Assembly (NCBI RefSeq): GCF_000469135.2
Contig: NZ_CP048117.1
Coordinates: 2,083,501-2,147,500, forward strand
DNA from: Bacillus sp. SB49
GTDB taxonomy: Bacteria; Bacillota; Bacilli; Bacillales; Halobacillaceae
Length of the DNA: 64,000 nt
Reading direction: 5' to 3'
Position numbers and translations under genes: made by a program. The stretch's first letter is position 1. Each line of letters starts with the position of its first letter. Shown here one piece after another: positions 34,546 to 43,459 of the stretch. The notes under the pieces were generated by a model. It was not told the DNA's origin, ran no database searches, and saw nothing but the letters and a program-made list of their open reading frames with translations.

Positions 34546-35379
34546 TTACTTTACCGATCCTTCCGTGATACTGGATATAAACCATTTATTAAAGATAAGG
34601 AAGATGATGATCAACGGAACGGTCGCCCAGAATACGCCTGACAATAACATACCGAAATCCACCCGGAATGCATTGTTCAAGGATGCCAGAGCGACTTGCA
34701 GCGTGTAAGAAGACGGGTCTCTTAAGACGGTGAACTGCCACAAAAACTCTCCCCACACAAGAGTGAATACGATTATTCCAAGTGTAGCAAATGCCGGTTT
34801 AATAATCGGAAGGACGATACTTCGATAAATACGGAAGTTTGAGCAGCCGTCCAGTTTCGCAGCCTCCATAATTTCATCCGGAACCGATTCACTGATATAT
34901 TGGCGCATAAGGAAAATGCCAAGCGGATTTAACAGAAACAATACACCTGCACCGAACAATGTATCTAACCACCCAAGCTGCGACACAAGGTAATATTGAG
35001 GGATCAATCCCAGTTGGGGAGGGATGACCATCGTCAGCAGGATACAGATAAAGAAAAAGTTCTTGCCCGGGAAGTTGAATTTAGCAAACGCGAAGCCTGC
35101 TAAAGAACTGATTATCAAGACAGCAAGCGTAACAGTCGTACATAAAAGGATCGTATTCCACATCGCTTGAAAGAATGGAATGGTATCCAACACTTTGGTA
35201 AAGTTTTCGACCAGTTGATCCCCTGGTAACAGTGTCGGAGGGATCGAGTTATAGGCAGCACTCGGTCTCGTTGCCATAACAAACATCCAATAGAATGGAA
35301 AGAGAGACAGCAAGGATGCCAAGCTCAGTAATATATATATCGGGACTCTTCCGCCTTTCCCTTCTGCCGGTTTTCTCAT
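34546..35379 (-). CDS. Sugar ABC transporter permease, MalG type
   Basis: A 277-residue inner-membrane permease with six helices and the EAA loop EIMEAAKLDGCSNFRIYRSIVLPIIKPAF, which docks the ATPase. C-terminal end ITEGSVK is usual for the MalG branch. Its ATG directly follows the stop of the partner permease. No ATPase gene is present in the operon; a shared MsmX-type ATPase encoded elsewhere is the known solution in bacilli. Confidence 0.9.
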   Translation of the reverse strand: MRKPAEGKGGRVPIYILLSLASLLSLFPFYWMFVMATRPSAAYNSIPPTLLPGDQLVENFTKVLDTIPFFQAMWNTILLCTTVTLAVLIISSLAGFAFAKFNFPGKNFFFICILLTMVIPPQLGLIPQYYLVSQLGWLDTLFGAGVLFLLNPLGIFLMRQYISESVPDEIMEAAKLDGCSNFRIYRSIVLPIIKPAFATLGIIVFTLVWGEFLWQFTVLRDPSSYTLQVALASLNNAFRVDFGMLLSGVFWATVPLIIIFLIFNKWFISSITEGSVK

Positions 35380-36333
35380 TTAAGACACCTTCCTTTTCTT
35401 CTCACGATTGAATCCTGAGGTTAACCACGTATTGATGGCTGCTGCTGCAATGATGATGATCAGTAAAAGGACAGCCGTAGCCGATGCTGTACCGAAAGAA
35501 CCCAGATTAAAAGCATCCCTGTATAAGTACATGACCACTGTCATCGCTTCATCACGACTAAAGGCAGAAGATCCTAGGAATACTGTCGGTTCTGCAAAAA
35601 GCTGCAGGGCACCAACCGTAGACATAAAGACGGTTAACAGAATGAACGGTTTCAGCAATGGAATCGTAATATGGAAGAATTGCTGCACCTTCCCTGCACC
35701 ATCAATGGTGGCAGCCTCATACAGATCCTTTGGAATACTTTGCAGACCTGCCAGGTAAATAATGGTGTTATATCCTACCCATCGCCAGAAAACCATCAGA
35801 GCGATTGCGATCTTCGCCCCCCATTCCGATGTTTTCCAACTTACAGGATCGATACCGAAAAGACCGATAAAGTAATTGGCAAGAGCTGTTTCGCTGCTGC
35901 TGAAAAACACACCGAATACGAGCGCAACCGCAACCATAGAAGTGATATACGGCATAAAGATCGTCACCCGGAAGAAGTTAGTGAACCGTATGACGGCAAG
36001 GTTCAGGAAGTAAGCAAGAATGATACCGACAATCAGCTGTGGCGCAGTGCCCATCAATCCAATAATTACTGTATTATAGAGTGACTTCCAAAACAGCGGA
36101 TCCTGTAGAACAATTATAAAATTGCTCATTCCTACAAACTCCATTTCACCCAGACCATTCCACTTTTGAAAAGCAAGAACGATGCTGAAACCTGCAGGAT
36201 ACAAACCTATAATGCCAAATATGATAAAAAAGGGAGCGATATAGAAATACCCGGAAAGCATATCTTTCTTCTTCTCGGACATGTGACTCGTCTTCGCTCG
36301 GGAGACTCTCTGTTGCTTCTCCACACTCTCCAT
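35380..36333 (-). CDS. Sugar ABC transporter permease, MalF type
   Basis: A 317-residue permease with an N-terminal cytoplasmic lead, six helices and the EAA loop LYEAATIDGAGKVQQFFHITIP. It pairs with the MalG-type permease (adjacent, zero gap) to form the channel for an oligosaccharide. GGAGGAAA precedes the ATG. Belongs to the operon with the solute-binding lipoprotein and GH1 enzyme. Confidence 0.9.
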   Translation of the reverse strand: MESVEKQQRVSRAKTSHMSEKKKDMLSGYFYIAPFFIIFGIIGLYPAGFSIVLAFQKWNGLGEMEFVGMSNFIIVLQDPLFWKSLYNTVIIGLMGTAPQLIVGIILAYFLNLAVIRFTNFFRVTIFMPYITSMVAVALVFGVFFSSSETALANYFIGLFGIDPVSWKTSEWGAKIAIALMVFWRWVGYNTIIYLAGLQSIPKDLYEAATIDGAGKVQQFFHITIPLLKPFILLTVFMSTVGALQLFAEPTVFLGSSAFSRDEAMTVVMYLYRDAFNLGSFGTASATAVLLLIIIIAAAAINTWLTSGFNREKKRKVS

Positions 36334-36393
36334 CCAATTTCCTCCTTCGTTATGTAAGGCAGGCTGAACAAGTGCTGTCCAGCCCGGCCTCCT

Positions 36394-37662
36394 TCATCGT
36401 TTCAAAAGATCATTGATCCGTTTCACGGCTGCATCCCATTCTTTCTCCGGATCAGCACCTTCCTGGACATTCTTCAGGGCTGTAAGCACTTCGTTGTTTA
36501 CGGTCACATATTTAGGACCTTTGTAAACTTCTGGAATTTCCTGTGCTGCTTCAGCGAAGTAAGCGGCTGTATTTTGCCCTCCAAAATATTCGTCCTCATT
36601 ATTGGTGAACGCTTCCATTTCATACGTATCCGGTGTGGATGGGAATAAACCGCTCTCCGTAAAGGATTTCATTTGATTTTCTGGTGATAACAACCATTGA
36701 GCGAAGTCGTAAGCTTCCTCCTTATAATCTGTTTCAGCCGGCATCGCTACGTAGGATCCGCCCCAGTTACCTGCAAACTGTGTAGGCATAGTCGTCACGC
36801 GCCAATCCCCTTCCGCATCGGGTGCATTTTCTGTCATGTATCCTTTCAACCATGCAGGAGCCAATTCTGCTGCAAAACTCCCCTCATTTAAGGCGTTCGC
36901 CCACTCAGGTGTCCACATATCAAAATTAGAGACAACCCCCATATCATTTAACTCCACTGCATAATCATAAGCCGCTTTGACACCGTTATCGGATTCTTCA
37001 ATAAGAAGTTCGCCATCCCTGTTGAAGTAGCTGACCTCGAGAGCGTCCATGTTGGCACGGAATGCCATTTCCATACTATCGACCATCGGTTTATTGGTCT
37101 CTTTCCATACGGTCTCTGCTGCTTCTTTGAATTTTTCGGGAGAATCGATCATGGCAGTCACTTCATCCGGATCCGTAGGCAGACCTGCTTCTTCAAAAAT
37201 CCCGGTATGATAATACATGGCTTTCGGGCCGATATCCGTAGGAAGTCCAAACAAAAAATCTCCGTCGCCGTTCTCTGCCATCTTCCATTTCCAATCTAAG
37301 TATTTGCCTTCCAGATCTTCTGCGCCTAAATCATAAAAATTGACGAATCGATCCTGCGCTTCCCTATAACGGTCCAGCTGATCGATTTCAATCATTGTCA
37401 GATCCGGTGCGCCGGTTCCAGCGGATATAGCTGTAAATAAGCTATTATGATGGTCTTCTAACTCAGAGTTTTTTATGTTGATTTTCACGTCAGGGTTCTC
37501 TTTTTCATATTCTTTTGCAAGATCTTCATAATTGGTTGCACCAAAAACCCAGAAATCAAGGGTTACTTTACCTTCTCCCGAAGCAGAATCATCTCCTCCA
37601 CTGCACGCATAAAGAAAAGTAGTCAACAATAATAACATTGCAATCATCCAACTCTTTTTCAA
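36394..37662 (-). CDS. Sugar-binding lipoprotein of ABC transporter (family 1 SBP)
   Basis: A 422-residue extracellular solute-binding protein. Signal peptide with lipobox LYAC (Cys20 from the TTG start). The mature protein has KVTLDFWVFGATNYEDLAKEYE, GTGAPDLTMIEIDQLDRY and WGGSYVAMP, typical of the family 1 binders for di- and oligosaccharides. I place the start at TTG 37662, where GAGGAGG is seven bases upstream; the ATG at 37668 is one base from it, too close. The large palindrome at 37683-37712 sits in the leader. The neighbour GH1 enzyme suggests cello- or laminari-oligosaccharides. Confidence 0.9.
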   Translation of the reverse strand: MKKSWMIAMLLLLTTFLYACSGGDDSASGEGKVTLDFWVFGATNYEDLAKEYEKENPDVKINIKNSELEDHHNSLFTAISAGTGAPDLTMIEIDQLDRYREAQDRFVNFYDLGAEDLEGKYLDWKWKMAENGDGDFLFGLPTDIGPKAMYYHTGIFEEAGLPTDPDEVTAMIDSPEKFKEAAETVWKETNKPMVDSMEMAFRANMDALEVSYFNRDGELLIEESDNGVKAAYDYAVELNDMGVVSNFDMWTPEWANALNEGSFAAELAPAWLKGYMTENAPDAEGDWRVTTMPTQFAGNWGGSYVAMPAETDYKEEAYDFAQWLLSPENQMKSFTESGLFPSTPDTYEMEAFTNNEDEYFGGQNTAAYFAEAAQEIPEVYKGPKYVTVNNEVLTALKNVQEGADPEKEWDAAVKRINDLLKR

Positions 37663-37682
37663 CTTCATTCCTCCTCTGAAAT

Positions 37683-37712
37683 GCCATTAACGAAACCGGT
37701 TTCGTTAATGGC
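37683..37712 (-). promoter_or_regulatory. LacI-type operator O1, 30-bp perfect palindrome
   Basis: GCCATTAACGAAACC and its exact complement meet at a central CG. It lies between the promoter (-10 at 37747-37752) and the ribosome site, so a bound repressor would block elongation. As RNA it would also make a strong hairpin six bases from the ribosome site. Confidence 0.75.
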
Positions 37713-37746
37713 CAAAAAAAATCAATTGATCACTCGTGATATTTTG

Positions 37747-37775
37747 ATTATATCTAGCAATGTATCCGTTTTCAA
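37747..37775 (-). promoter_or_regulatory. Sigma-A promoter of the beta-glucoside operon
   Basis: Minus strand TTGAAA (37775-37770), 17-bp spacer, TATAAT (37752-37747). Confidence 0.75.
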
Positions 37776-37813
37776 TATAAATTTCAGAATTTTACTCACA
37801 TTTTATTAACATA

Positions 37814-37833
37814 TAAGGAAATCGGTTTCCTAA
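37814..37833 (-). promoter_or_regulatory. LacI-type operator O2 upstream of the promoter
   Basis: TAAGGAAATCGGTTTCCTAA, near-palindromic with central CG. Its centre is 126 bp from that of O1, twelve turns of B-DNA, so a tetramer or two dimers could loop across the promoter between them. Confidence 0.6.
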
Positions 37834-38075
37834 ACAATGTTTAACCTTCTCCTTGTCTGCATACAAGACAAGATGATCCTTCCTCTTCCATGCCGGCATC
37901 TTTTTTTGCAGAAGAAAAAATGTATCACTATTAATGTTTTCGTTTAACCCCCCATTTACTACCATGACAAGACTGATAGTACTAAAGAATGAATTTAACA
38001 TACAAAGAAGTAATTTCCTTTAACTTAGGGAATAGAATAAGTGAAACCTAAATCAATCAAGGGAGGAATCGCCAC
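37834..38075. other. Intergenic stretch
   Basis: Divergent promoter region between the beta-glucoside operon and the small membrane protein. A GGGAAT near 38029 could be part of a stress (sigma-B) promoter but no matching -35 is convincing. No gene seen. Confidence 0.5.
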
Positions 38076-38252
38076 ATGATATGGATGCTTTTGCTGATTC
38101 CGTTGGTATGCCTGATTGGAATTGCTTTATATTTTGATAAATCAAAGAAGAACAAAACAGGTGTGGATAACGAAAAGACGTATGAGGAAATCTATGAAAA
38201 TAAAGGTGCCGCTACTAAGTCCGCAGATCCAAAATATACAAAGAACTTCTAA
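38076..38252 (+). CDS. Small single-pass membrane protein
   Basis: A 58-residue protein: one N-terminal membrane helix (MLLLIPLVCLIGIALYF) then a charged cytoplasmic tail with KKNKT and acidic EKTYEEIYENKG. GGGAGGAATC lies about seven bases before the ATG. No family I recognise; such short anchors are often regulators of larger membrane proteins. A hairpin-T8 terminator follows at 38333, so it is a single-gene unit. Confidence 0.65.
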   Translation: MIWMLLLIPLVCLIGIALYFDKSKKNKTGVDNEKTYEEIYENKGAATKSADPKYTKNF

Positions 38253-38332
38253 ATTGATATAGGAAAGCCTTTCAGAATTTAGTTTCTTACTAAATAGGGT
38301 ATAAATGGCTTCACCATTTACAGTACACTGCA

Positions 38333-38363
38333 GGGATGGTCCCGAGGGCCTCCCCTTTTTTTT
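38333..38363 (+). terminator. Terminator after small membrane protein
   Basis: GGGATGGTCCC and GGGCCTCCC pair with small irregularities, then eight T. Confidence 0.7.
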
Positions 38364-38396
38364 GTGAAAAACCGCACCATACCTCCCCGCCTATGT

Positions 38397-38425
38397 TTGT
38401 AAAGTACAACTATTTACTTTATGAT
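38397..38425 (+). promoter_or_regulatory. Sigma-A promoter of the LTA synthase-type gene
   Basis: TTGTAA (38397-38402), 17-bp spacer, TATGAT (38420-38425). Confidence 0.55.
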
Positions 38426-38486
38426 GGAAATCTGATAGATTTGATTATTATTGTTAAACACCATTACCAGGAGGTTCATGATTTAC

Positions 38487-40376
38487 ATGAAAACTACCAA
38501 TCCATTAAACAAAGGCTGGGTTTTCTTCTGGACCGCAGTAATATTACTGTGGGCAAAAACCTATTACGCCCTACAAACAGCATTTACGTTAGATATTGAA
38601 AACGGCGCACAACAATTCATTCTGATCCTTACACCAATCAGTTCTATCTTATTCTTTTTCAGTTTTGCATTCTTCTTCTCACCAAAGAGAAGAAATAAAG
38701 CATTTATGACCATTTACTTCTTAATGTCATTCATTCTTTATGCAAACGTCGTGTATTATCGTTTCTTTAACGATTACATCACCCTTCCTGTGTTGATGCA
38801 GTACAAGAACTTCGGGGATCTAGGAGGCAGTGCTCAATCATTGATGCACGTTTCTGATGTACTGTACTGGGTTGATTTCGTTCTTCTAATCGCATGGTTG
38901 GTAGCGAAAAAGACCAATCCGACGATGCACTTTAAGAAAAGAACCGTCGCTATGCTTTTTGCTTCATCCATAGGCTTTGCGGCAGTAAACCTGTCCATGG
39001 CTGAGGTTCAAAGGCCAGAACTGCTCGTACGTACGTTTGATCGCGCAAAACTCGTCAAACTGCTAGGAATCTACAATTATCACATCTATGATTCTGTGAT
39101 GACAGCTAAAACATCGTCCCACCGAGTTCTTGCAGACAGCAATGAACTTGTTGACGTCTTGAACTACGTCAATTCCCAGCAAGGGAAAATGGGAGCGCAC
39201 GGAGAGTTCTTCGGAAAAGCGGAAGGAAAGAACATTGTACTCGTTTCGCTTGAGTCCACGCAGAACTTTGTTATCGACAGAGAATTAAATGGACAGGAAA
39301 TTACTCCTTTCCTTAATGATCTCAAAGATGACAGCTTCTATTTCAGCAATTTTTATCACAATACCGGACAAGGGAAAACCTCAGATGCAGAATTCATCAT
39401 TGATAATTCCCTGTATGGACTGCCGCGAGGCGCTGTCTATACAACGAATGCAAACAACGAATACAATGCTACTCCGGAAATTGTAAAAGAGCACGGGTAT
39501 ACACCTGTGAGTTTCCACGGAAACCACTCAAGTTTCTGGAACCGTGATGTCATGTATCAAAACCTCGGGTACGACGAATTCTACTCGAAGAAATATTATG
39601 ATGTAACAGATGAGAACTCCGTCAACTATGGTTTAAAGGATATTCCATTCTTTGAACAATCCATGCCTTTACTCAAAGAGCTGGATAAACCGTATTATGC
39701 AAAATTCATAACGATGACGAACCACTATCCATACATTATGAACAGCGAAGACATGAAGATGATTGATCCGGCCGATACCGGAGACGGTTCTGTTGACCGC
39801 TACTTCCAAACGGTTCGATACGAAGACGAATCTATCAAACGGTTCTTCGAATTGATGAAGGAGCAGGGAGAATACGAAGACAGTATCTTTATCCTTTACG
39901 GCGACCACTACGGAATATCCGAAAACCATAACCGTGCTATGAGTGAAATCCTTGATAAGGAAATTACTCCGTTTGAACATACACAGCTTCAGAAAGTTCC
40001 TTTGATCATCCATATTCCTGGAATGGAAGGAAAAGAAATGGATACGGTTGGAGGAGAAATCGATTTAAAACCTACGATTCTCAGCCTTCTCGGCATAGAG
40101 GAAGAAAATGATGTTCAATTCGGTACCGATTTGTTCAAAGAAGATCGGGAAAGTAAGACAATCTTCCGTGATGGAAGTGTCGTTACAGACGACTATGTCT
40201 ATGCTGCCGAAGGAGACCACTGTTACGACAAATCGACAGGGGAAGAAGTCGACGGGGAAGCATGTACACCGTTGAAAAAAGACGCTCAAACGGAGTTGAA
40301 TTACTCTGATAAAGTTGTTTATGGAGACTTGCTGCGTTTCTTAGATGAAAAACAAAATCAGAATACAGAGAAATAA
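38487..40376 (+). CDS. ltaS: LTA synthase family sulfatase (LtaS-like)
   Basis: A 629-residue membrane enzyme with five N-terminal helices and a large extracellular sulfatase-type domain from about residue 230. It transfers glycerol-phosphate from phosphatidylglycerol to a growing lipoteichoic acid chain. The metal and nucleophile sites are visible: VSLESTQNFV, the catalytic Thr in GQGKTSDAEF, FHGNHSSFWNRD, and ILYGDHYGISENHN. Several paralogues (LtaS, YfnI, YqgS, YvgJ) exist in B. subtilis; which one this is cannot be decided. AGGAGG is at 38469-38474; I chose the ATG at 38487 over 38478, which is only three bases from it. Confidence 0.88.
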   Translation: MKTTNPLNKGWVFFWTAVILLWAKTYYALQTAFTLDIENGAQQFILILTPISSILFFFSFAFFFSPKRRNKAFMTIYFLMSFILYANVVYYRFFNDYITLPVLMQYKNFGDLGGSAQSLMHVSDVLYWVDFVLLIAWLVAKKTNPTMHFKKRTVAMLFASSIGFAAVNLSMAEVQRPELLVRTFDRAKLVKLLGIYNYHIYDSVMTAKTSSHRVLADSNELVDVLNYVNSQQGKMGAHGEFFGKAEGKNIVLVSLESTQNFVIDRELNGQEITPFLNDLKDDSFYFSNFYHNTGQGKTSDAEFIIDNSLYGLPRGAVYTTNANNEYNATPEIVKEHGYTPVSFHGNHSSFWNRDVMYQNLGYDEFYSKKYYDVTDENSVNYGLKDIPFFEQSMPLLKELDKPYYAKFITMTNHYPYIMNSEDMKMIDPADTGDGSVDRYFQTVRYEDESIKRFFELMKEQGEYEDSIFILYGDHYGISENHNRAMSEILDKEITPFEHTQLQKVPLIIHIPGMEGKEMDTVGGEIDLKPTILSLLGIEEENDVQFGTDLFKEDRESKTIFRDGSVVTDDYVYAAEGDHCYDKSTGEEVDGEACTPLKKDAQTELNYSDKVVYGDLLRFLDEKQNQNTEK

Positions 40377-40378
40377 CC

Positions 40379-40412
40379 AAAAAAACTCGGCTGCGATGCA
40401 GCCGAGTTTTTT
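40379..40412. terminator. Terminator after ltaS-like gene
   Basis: AAAAACTCGGCTGC and GCAGCCGAGTTTTT pair perfectly around GAT. Confidence 0.9.
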
Positions 40413-40460
40413 AATTACCCCAATTGTGAGTGCCTTCTCGCTTTTTGCAGTAAATCATAA

Positions 40461-41477
40461 TCATTCCATGGCGGACTTGATAACCTCAGCAGCAGAACGA
40501 TTATCACTTAATCGAGGGCTTTGTCCGGACCACAAAGACATGTACCTCGTATCCCCATTTTGAGCGGCTGCCGATCGAATCGGCTTCGTCAGGGAGTTCT
40601 GAAGTGGATACGGGAGGTGTGGCTTCCCTTCCATATGGCGTATAAACGCGTTCTCTATCCCCCTTGCCGGCTTTCCACTGAAACTTGCCGTAACTGCCGT
40701 TTCCGTCTCTCTTGCTCCCAAAATGGCTTCTTTGTGGCGTGGATGTGCTCCACTCTCTTTGCACGTTACAAAAGCAGTCCCCATTTGTACTCCAGATGCT
40801 CCCAGGGCCATTGCAGCACGGACTCCCCTACTGTCCATAATTCCTCCTGCAGCAATGACAGGGATTGTTACTTGATCGACGATTTGCGGTACGAGAGAAA
40901 TCGTACCGATCATGCCTCCTCTTTCTGATCCAAGAAAGGTTCCTCTATGTCCTCCTGCTTCACTCCCTTGAGCAACGACCATATCCATTCCGCTTCTCTC
41001 ATTCAAGACTGCTTCCTCCACATTCGTGGCAGTTCCAATTAATTGAATTCCCTCCTGCTTCAGTCTTTCCATTGTTTTACGATGAGGGATACCGAACGTG
41101 AAACTTACAATTGGTACGTTTTCTTCGATTAGGATACATACCTGCCTGTCGAAATGGTCCATGTCTGCTTCTGGAATCGGACTCACCTCCACCCCCAGTT
41201 CACGTCGATATGGTTCCAGCCATCGTTCTGCCTCCTCCATCTCCGCCTTGCTGTATGTTGGGTATTCCGGCACAAACAGGTTTACGGCAAAGGGACGATT
41301 TGTCAGCTGTTTAATCCGCTGAACAGATGTTTTCAAAGCCTCCCCGGTCATATAACCTGCCCCCAGACTTCCAAGCGCTCCGGTGTTGGAAACTGCAGCG
41401 ACCAGCTCCGGTGTTGTCACCCCTCCGGCCATTCCTGCTTGTATAATCGGGTAGGTCAAACCTAATATCTCCTTCAT
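40461..41477 (-). CDS. Nitronate monooxygenase
   Basis: A 338-residue FMN TIM-barrel enzyme of the 2-nitropropane dioxygenase family, which oxidises toxic alkyl nitronates. Motifs: PIIQAGMAGGVTTPEL at the N-terminus, QGSEAGGHRG with the catalytic His, and the phosphate site PVIAAGGIMDSRGVRAAMALGASGVQMGTAF. GAGAGGAG precedes the ATG. Many relatives are annotated this way without a known physiological substrate. Confidence 0.9.
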   Translation of the reverse strand: MKEILGLTYPIIQAGMAGGVTTPELVAAVSNTGALGSLGAGYMTGEALKTSVQRIKQLTNRPFAVNLFVPEYPTYSKAEMEEAERWLEPYRRELGVEVSPIPEADMDHFDRQVCILIEENVPIVSFTFGIPHRKTMERLKQEGIQLIGTATNVEEAVLNERSGMDMVVAQGSEAGGHRGTFLGSERGGMIGTISLVPQIVDQVTIPVIAAGGIMDSRGVRAAMALGASGVQMGTAFVTCKESGAHPRHKEAILGARETETAVTASFSGKPARGIENAFIRHMEGKPHLPYPLQNSLTKPIRSAAAQNGDTRYMSLWSGQSPRLSDNRSAAEVIKSAME

Positions 41478-41498
41478 ATAATAACTCCTCTCTATGAT

Positions 41499-41915
41499 TT
41501 AACATTGACATATCATCAGCATATTACCGTCCGGATCCTGAAAACTAAAGTAATGGCCATGTTCAATGGAACCGATCCATCCTGCTTCCATTTCCTGTAC
41601 TTGAAGGTAAGCCTCATGGATGTCATTTGTATTCAAATGAAAGACCGGATTTTTATATATCGATTCCTGATTGTATCGTTTGCTGTCCAATACAATATTT
41701 ACACCTGATAAAGGTAAGATATACAAATGATCGTGAGGAAATTCTTCTTTATACGGAACAGCCAACAGCCTGGAATACCACATGGCTCCCTGTCTGATAT
41801 CCTGCACGGGAATGAAGACCGTTCCGATTTCCGGAAGAATCGCACCGTCTTTTTTTATATCTGTAGTACTTTTCTTGTCCCCTTTGGATAGCTCTTCTGA
41901 TGCATGACCTGCCAT
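41499..41915 (-). CDS. VOC (glyoxalase/bleomycin resistance) family protein
   Basis: A small vicinal-oxygen-chelate protein, about 138 residues from the ATG at 41915. The VOC unit starts at IGTVFIPVQDIRQGAMWYSRLLAVPY and closes with GHYFSFQDPDGNMLMICQC, a typical end with metal-ligand Glu replaced by Met. That loss suggests binding rather than catalysis. Start is uncertain: frames extend to 42092 but would run into the divergent gene at 42045; GGAGTGG precedes 41915 and GGAAG an ATG at 41966. Function unknown. Confidence 0.7.
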   Translation of the reverse strand: MAGHASEELSKGDKKSTTDIKKDGAILPEIGTVFIPVQDIRQGAMWYSRLLAVPYKEEFPHDHLYILPLSGVNIVLDSKRYNQESIYKNPVFHLNTNDIHEAYLQVQEMEAGWIGSIEHGHYFSFQDPDGNMLMICQC

Positions 41916-42044
41916 TCGAACCACTCCATTCCTATGTAATGAGTTGCTTTTCGAAACTTCAAGCATATCTTCCTGTTGAAATGAATTGATTCCAAAGCTC
42001 GACACCCCTATAATTAGGAAAAGAAAGGATTGTGAGGAATCAAC

Positions 42045-42470
42045 ATGCTTTACATACGAAACATCGAAACAATCATTGAGGAAATCTATCAAGAAAACCA
42101 GTTGGATTTACAATACGAAGTCAACAGCACCCTGCCATCACCGATGAGCTTCAATGTATCCACCAATACGCTTGCTTTCAATTACCTTCAAGTCAATGGA
42201 TACATGAGCAAAGTAAAAATTCAGGAGTCAGAGGAAGACTTCGTCCGAATCATGATTTACCGTGAACTTGGCTATTATATTACGTTTAAAAAGCATCGGC
42301 CGGATATGCGCACCCTTCTATACGGCGGGGACGCGGAAGTCGCGGAGCTTAAAGCAGAAATAGAAACGAATGCATGGGATTACGGACGTGAACTCGTTCC
42401 TGACCGTCTGAAACAATCGTATGATATCGTACGAGAAAGGGACGGCATGCTGCTAAATGGCCGTTTATAA
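42045..42470 (+). CDS. Hypothetical protein, possible degenerate ImmA/IrrE-like peptidase
   Basis: A 141-residue protein. The segment IMIYRELGYYITFKKHRPD followed by AEIETNAWDYGRELVPDRL looks like an ImmA/IrrE-type zinc peptidase core (HELGHxxxH ... ExEAxxFAxELLMP), but with HExGH changed to REL GY, so both zinc histidines are gone. The N-terminal part has ETIIEEIYQENQLDL and a beta region. If related, it is a catalytically dead binder. AAAGGATTGTGAGG precedes the ATG. The relation is an inference from a short motif. Confidence 0.5.
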   Translation: MLYIRNIETIIEEIYQENQLDLQYEVNSTLPSPMSFNVSTNTLAFNYLQVNGYMSKVKIQESEEDFVRIMIYRELGYYITFKKHRPDMRTLLYGGDAEVAELKAEIETNAWDYGRELVPDRLKQSYDIVRERDGMLLNGRL

Positions 42471-42565
42471 TCGAGAAATTACCCCTTGACTGTTTTTTCT
42501 TTTCCCCTTCCTTACATTCGTGTTCGTTAAGGAAAAACCTCCATGTCTGGACCAAAATTTCCTAT

Positions 42566-42610
42566 AAATAAAGAAAGGATCACCGCCGAGGGGTGATCCT
42601 TTCTTTATTT
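42566..42610. terminator. 19-bp bidirectional terminator overlapping a stop codon
   Basis: Arms 42566-42584 and 42592-42610 pair perfectly; the right arm includes the AraC-type gene's stop codon at 42605. Confidence 0.9.
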
Positions 42611-43459
42611 TACTGGAATCCAGATTTCTGAGTAATACGAGTCACTGGAAGGATCTCCGTCCGGATAGACTTCCATTTCCGGTCCATTTCCTTGTGTAAA
42701 TCCGCTGGAAGGAAACCATTCCGAGTAAATTTGTTTCCAAACCTTCTGTATGGCACCCGGCATGGAGCCATGCACTTCAAAAACCGCCCATTTCGATGCC
42801 GGTATTTCCAACATATCATACGATCCATCAGGTTGTTTCCCTTGATAGGAAGCCCCGATCCAATAGTCGATGGATTCGCCATTCCCAATGGTACAACAAA
42901 CCCCGATAAGCCCTTCCATTACTCCATCATTCCAATCATCCAGATCATCTAATACACCATCCTCATTAAACTGCCGCCACATCTGTGGAATTATTTTCAA
43001 GTTCTCTCCTTCTTTGCAGGAGATCCGTTCTTTCCTTCCCATGATTCTGATTGCTTCTTTTTCCATGATTTGATACTTCATCGGCTCTACTCCTTTCAAG
43101 GAAACTTGAATAACCAGGCGGTTATAGAATACTAAGGATCCATTATAGTTTCGCGCATCCCGTGGTGACATGCCATGCTGTTTACGAAAAGCTTTCGAGA
43201 AAGATTCCGGAGAGTCATATCCGTACTTATAGGCGAGATCAAGGACTTTCCTTCTGCCTGCCATCAGCTCTCCCGCAGCAAGCGTCATTCTTCTCCTTCT
43301 GCAGTAGTCCATGACAGACGTATCTGTCAAGATCCGGAATAGGTGCTGGAAATGATAAACAGACATGTGGGCTTCTTTCGCAACATCCTCTATACGCAGT
43401 CCTTCCAATAGATGTTTCTCCATATAATCAACAGCACGCTGCATGGAATCGATCCACAT
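42605..43459 (-). CDS. AraC family regulator with GyrI-like effector domain
   Basis: A 284-residue transcription factor: N-terminal AraC DNA-binding domain with two HTH units (LRIEDVAKEAHMSVYHFQHLF; LAYKYGYDSPESFSKAFRKQHG) and a C-terminal GyrI-like effector domain (ASKWAVFEVHGSMPGAIQKVW, EMEVYPDGD, YYSEIWIPVK). This is the Rob/BmrR-like arrangement that responds to amphipathic compounds. AAGAGGAGG precedes the ATG. Its target is not evident; no efflux gene is adjacent. Confidence 0.88.
   Translation of the reverse strand: MWIDSMQRAVDYMEKHLLEGLRIEDVAKEAHMSVYHFQHLFRILTDTSVMDYCRRRRMTLAAGELMAGRRKVLDLAYKYGYDSPESFSKAFRKQHGMSPRDARNYNGSLVFYNRLVIQVSLKGVEPMKYQIMEKEAIRIMGRKERISCKEGENLKIIPQMWRQFNEDGVLDDLDDWNDGVMEGLIGVCCTIGNGESIDYWIGASYQGKQPDGSYDMLEIPASKWAVFEVHGSMPGAIQKVWKQIYSEWFPSSGFTQGNGPEMEVYPDGDPSSDSYYSEIWIPVK

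Noticed and set aside
37792-38001. A 69-codon frame upstream of the sugar-binding protein
   Set aside because: It covers the operator O2 and has no ribosome site.
26606-38415. Shared 12-mer TACAACTATTTA before asnO and the ltaS-like gene
   Set aside because: AT-rich and in different positions relative to the promoters; in the second case it is just spacer.
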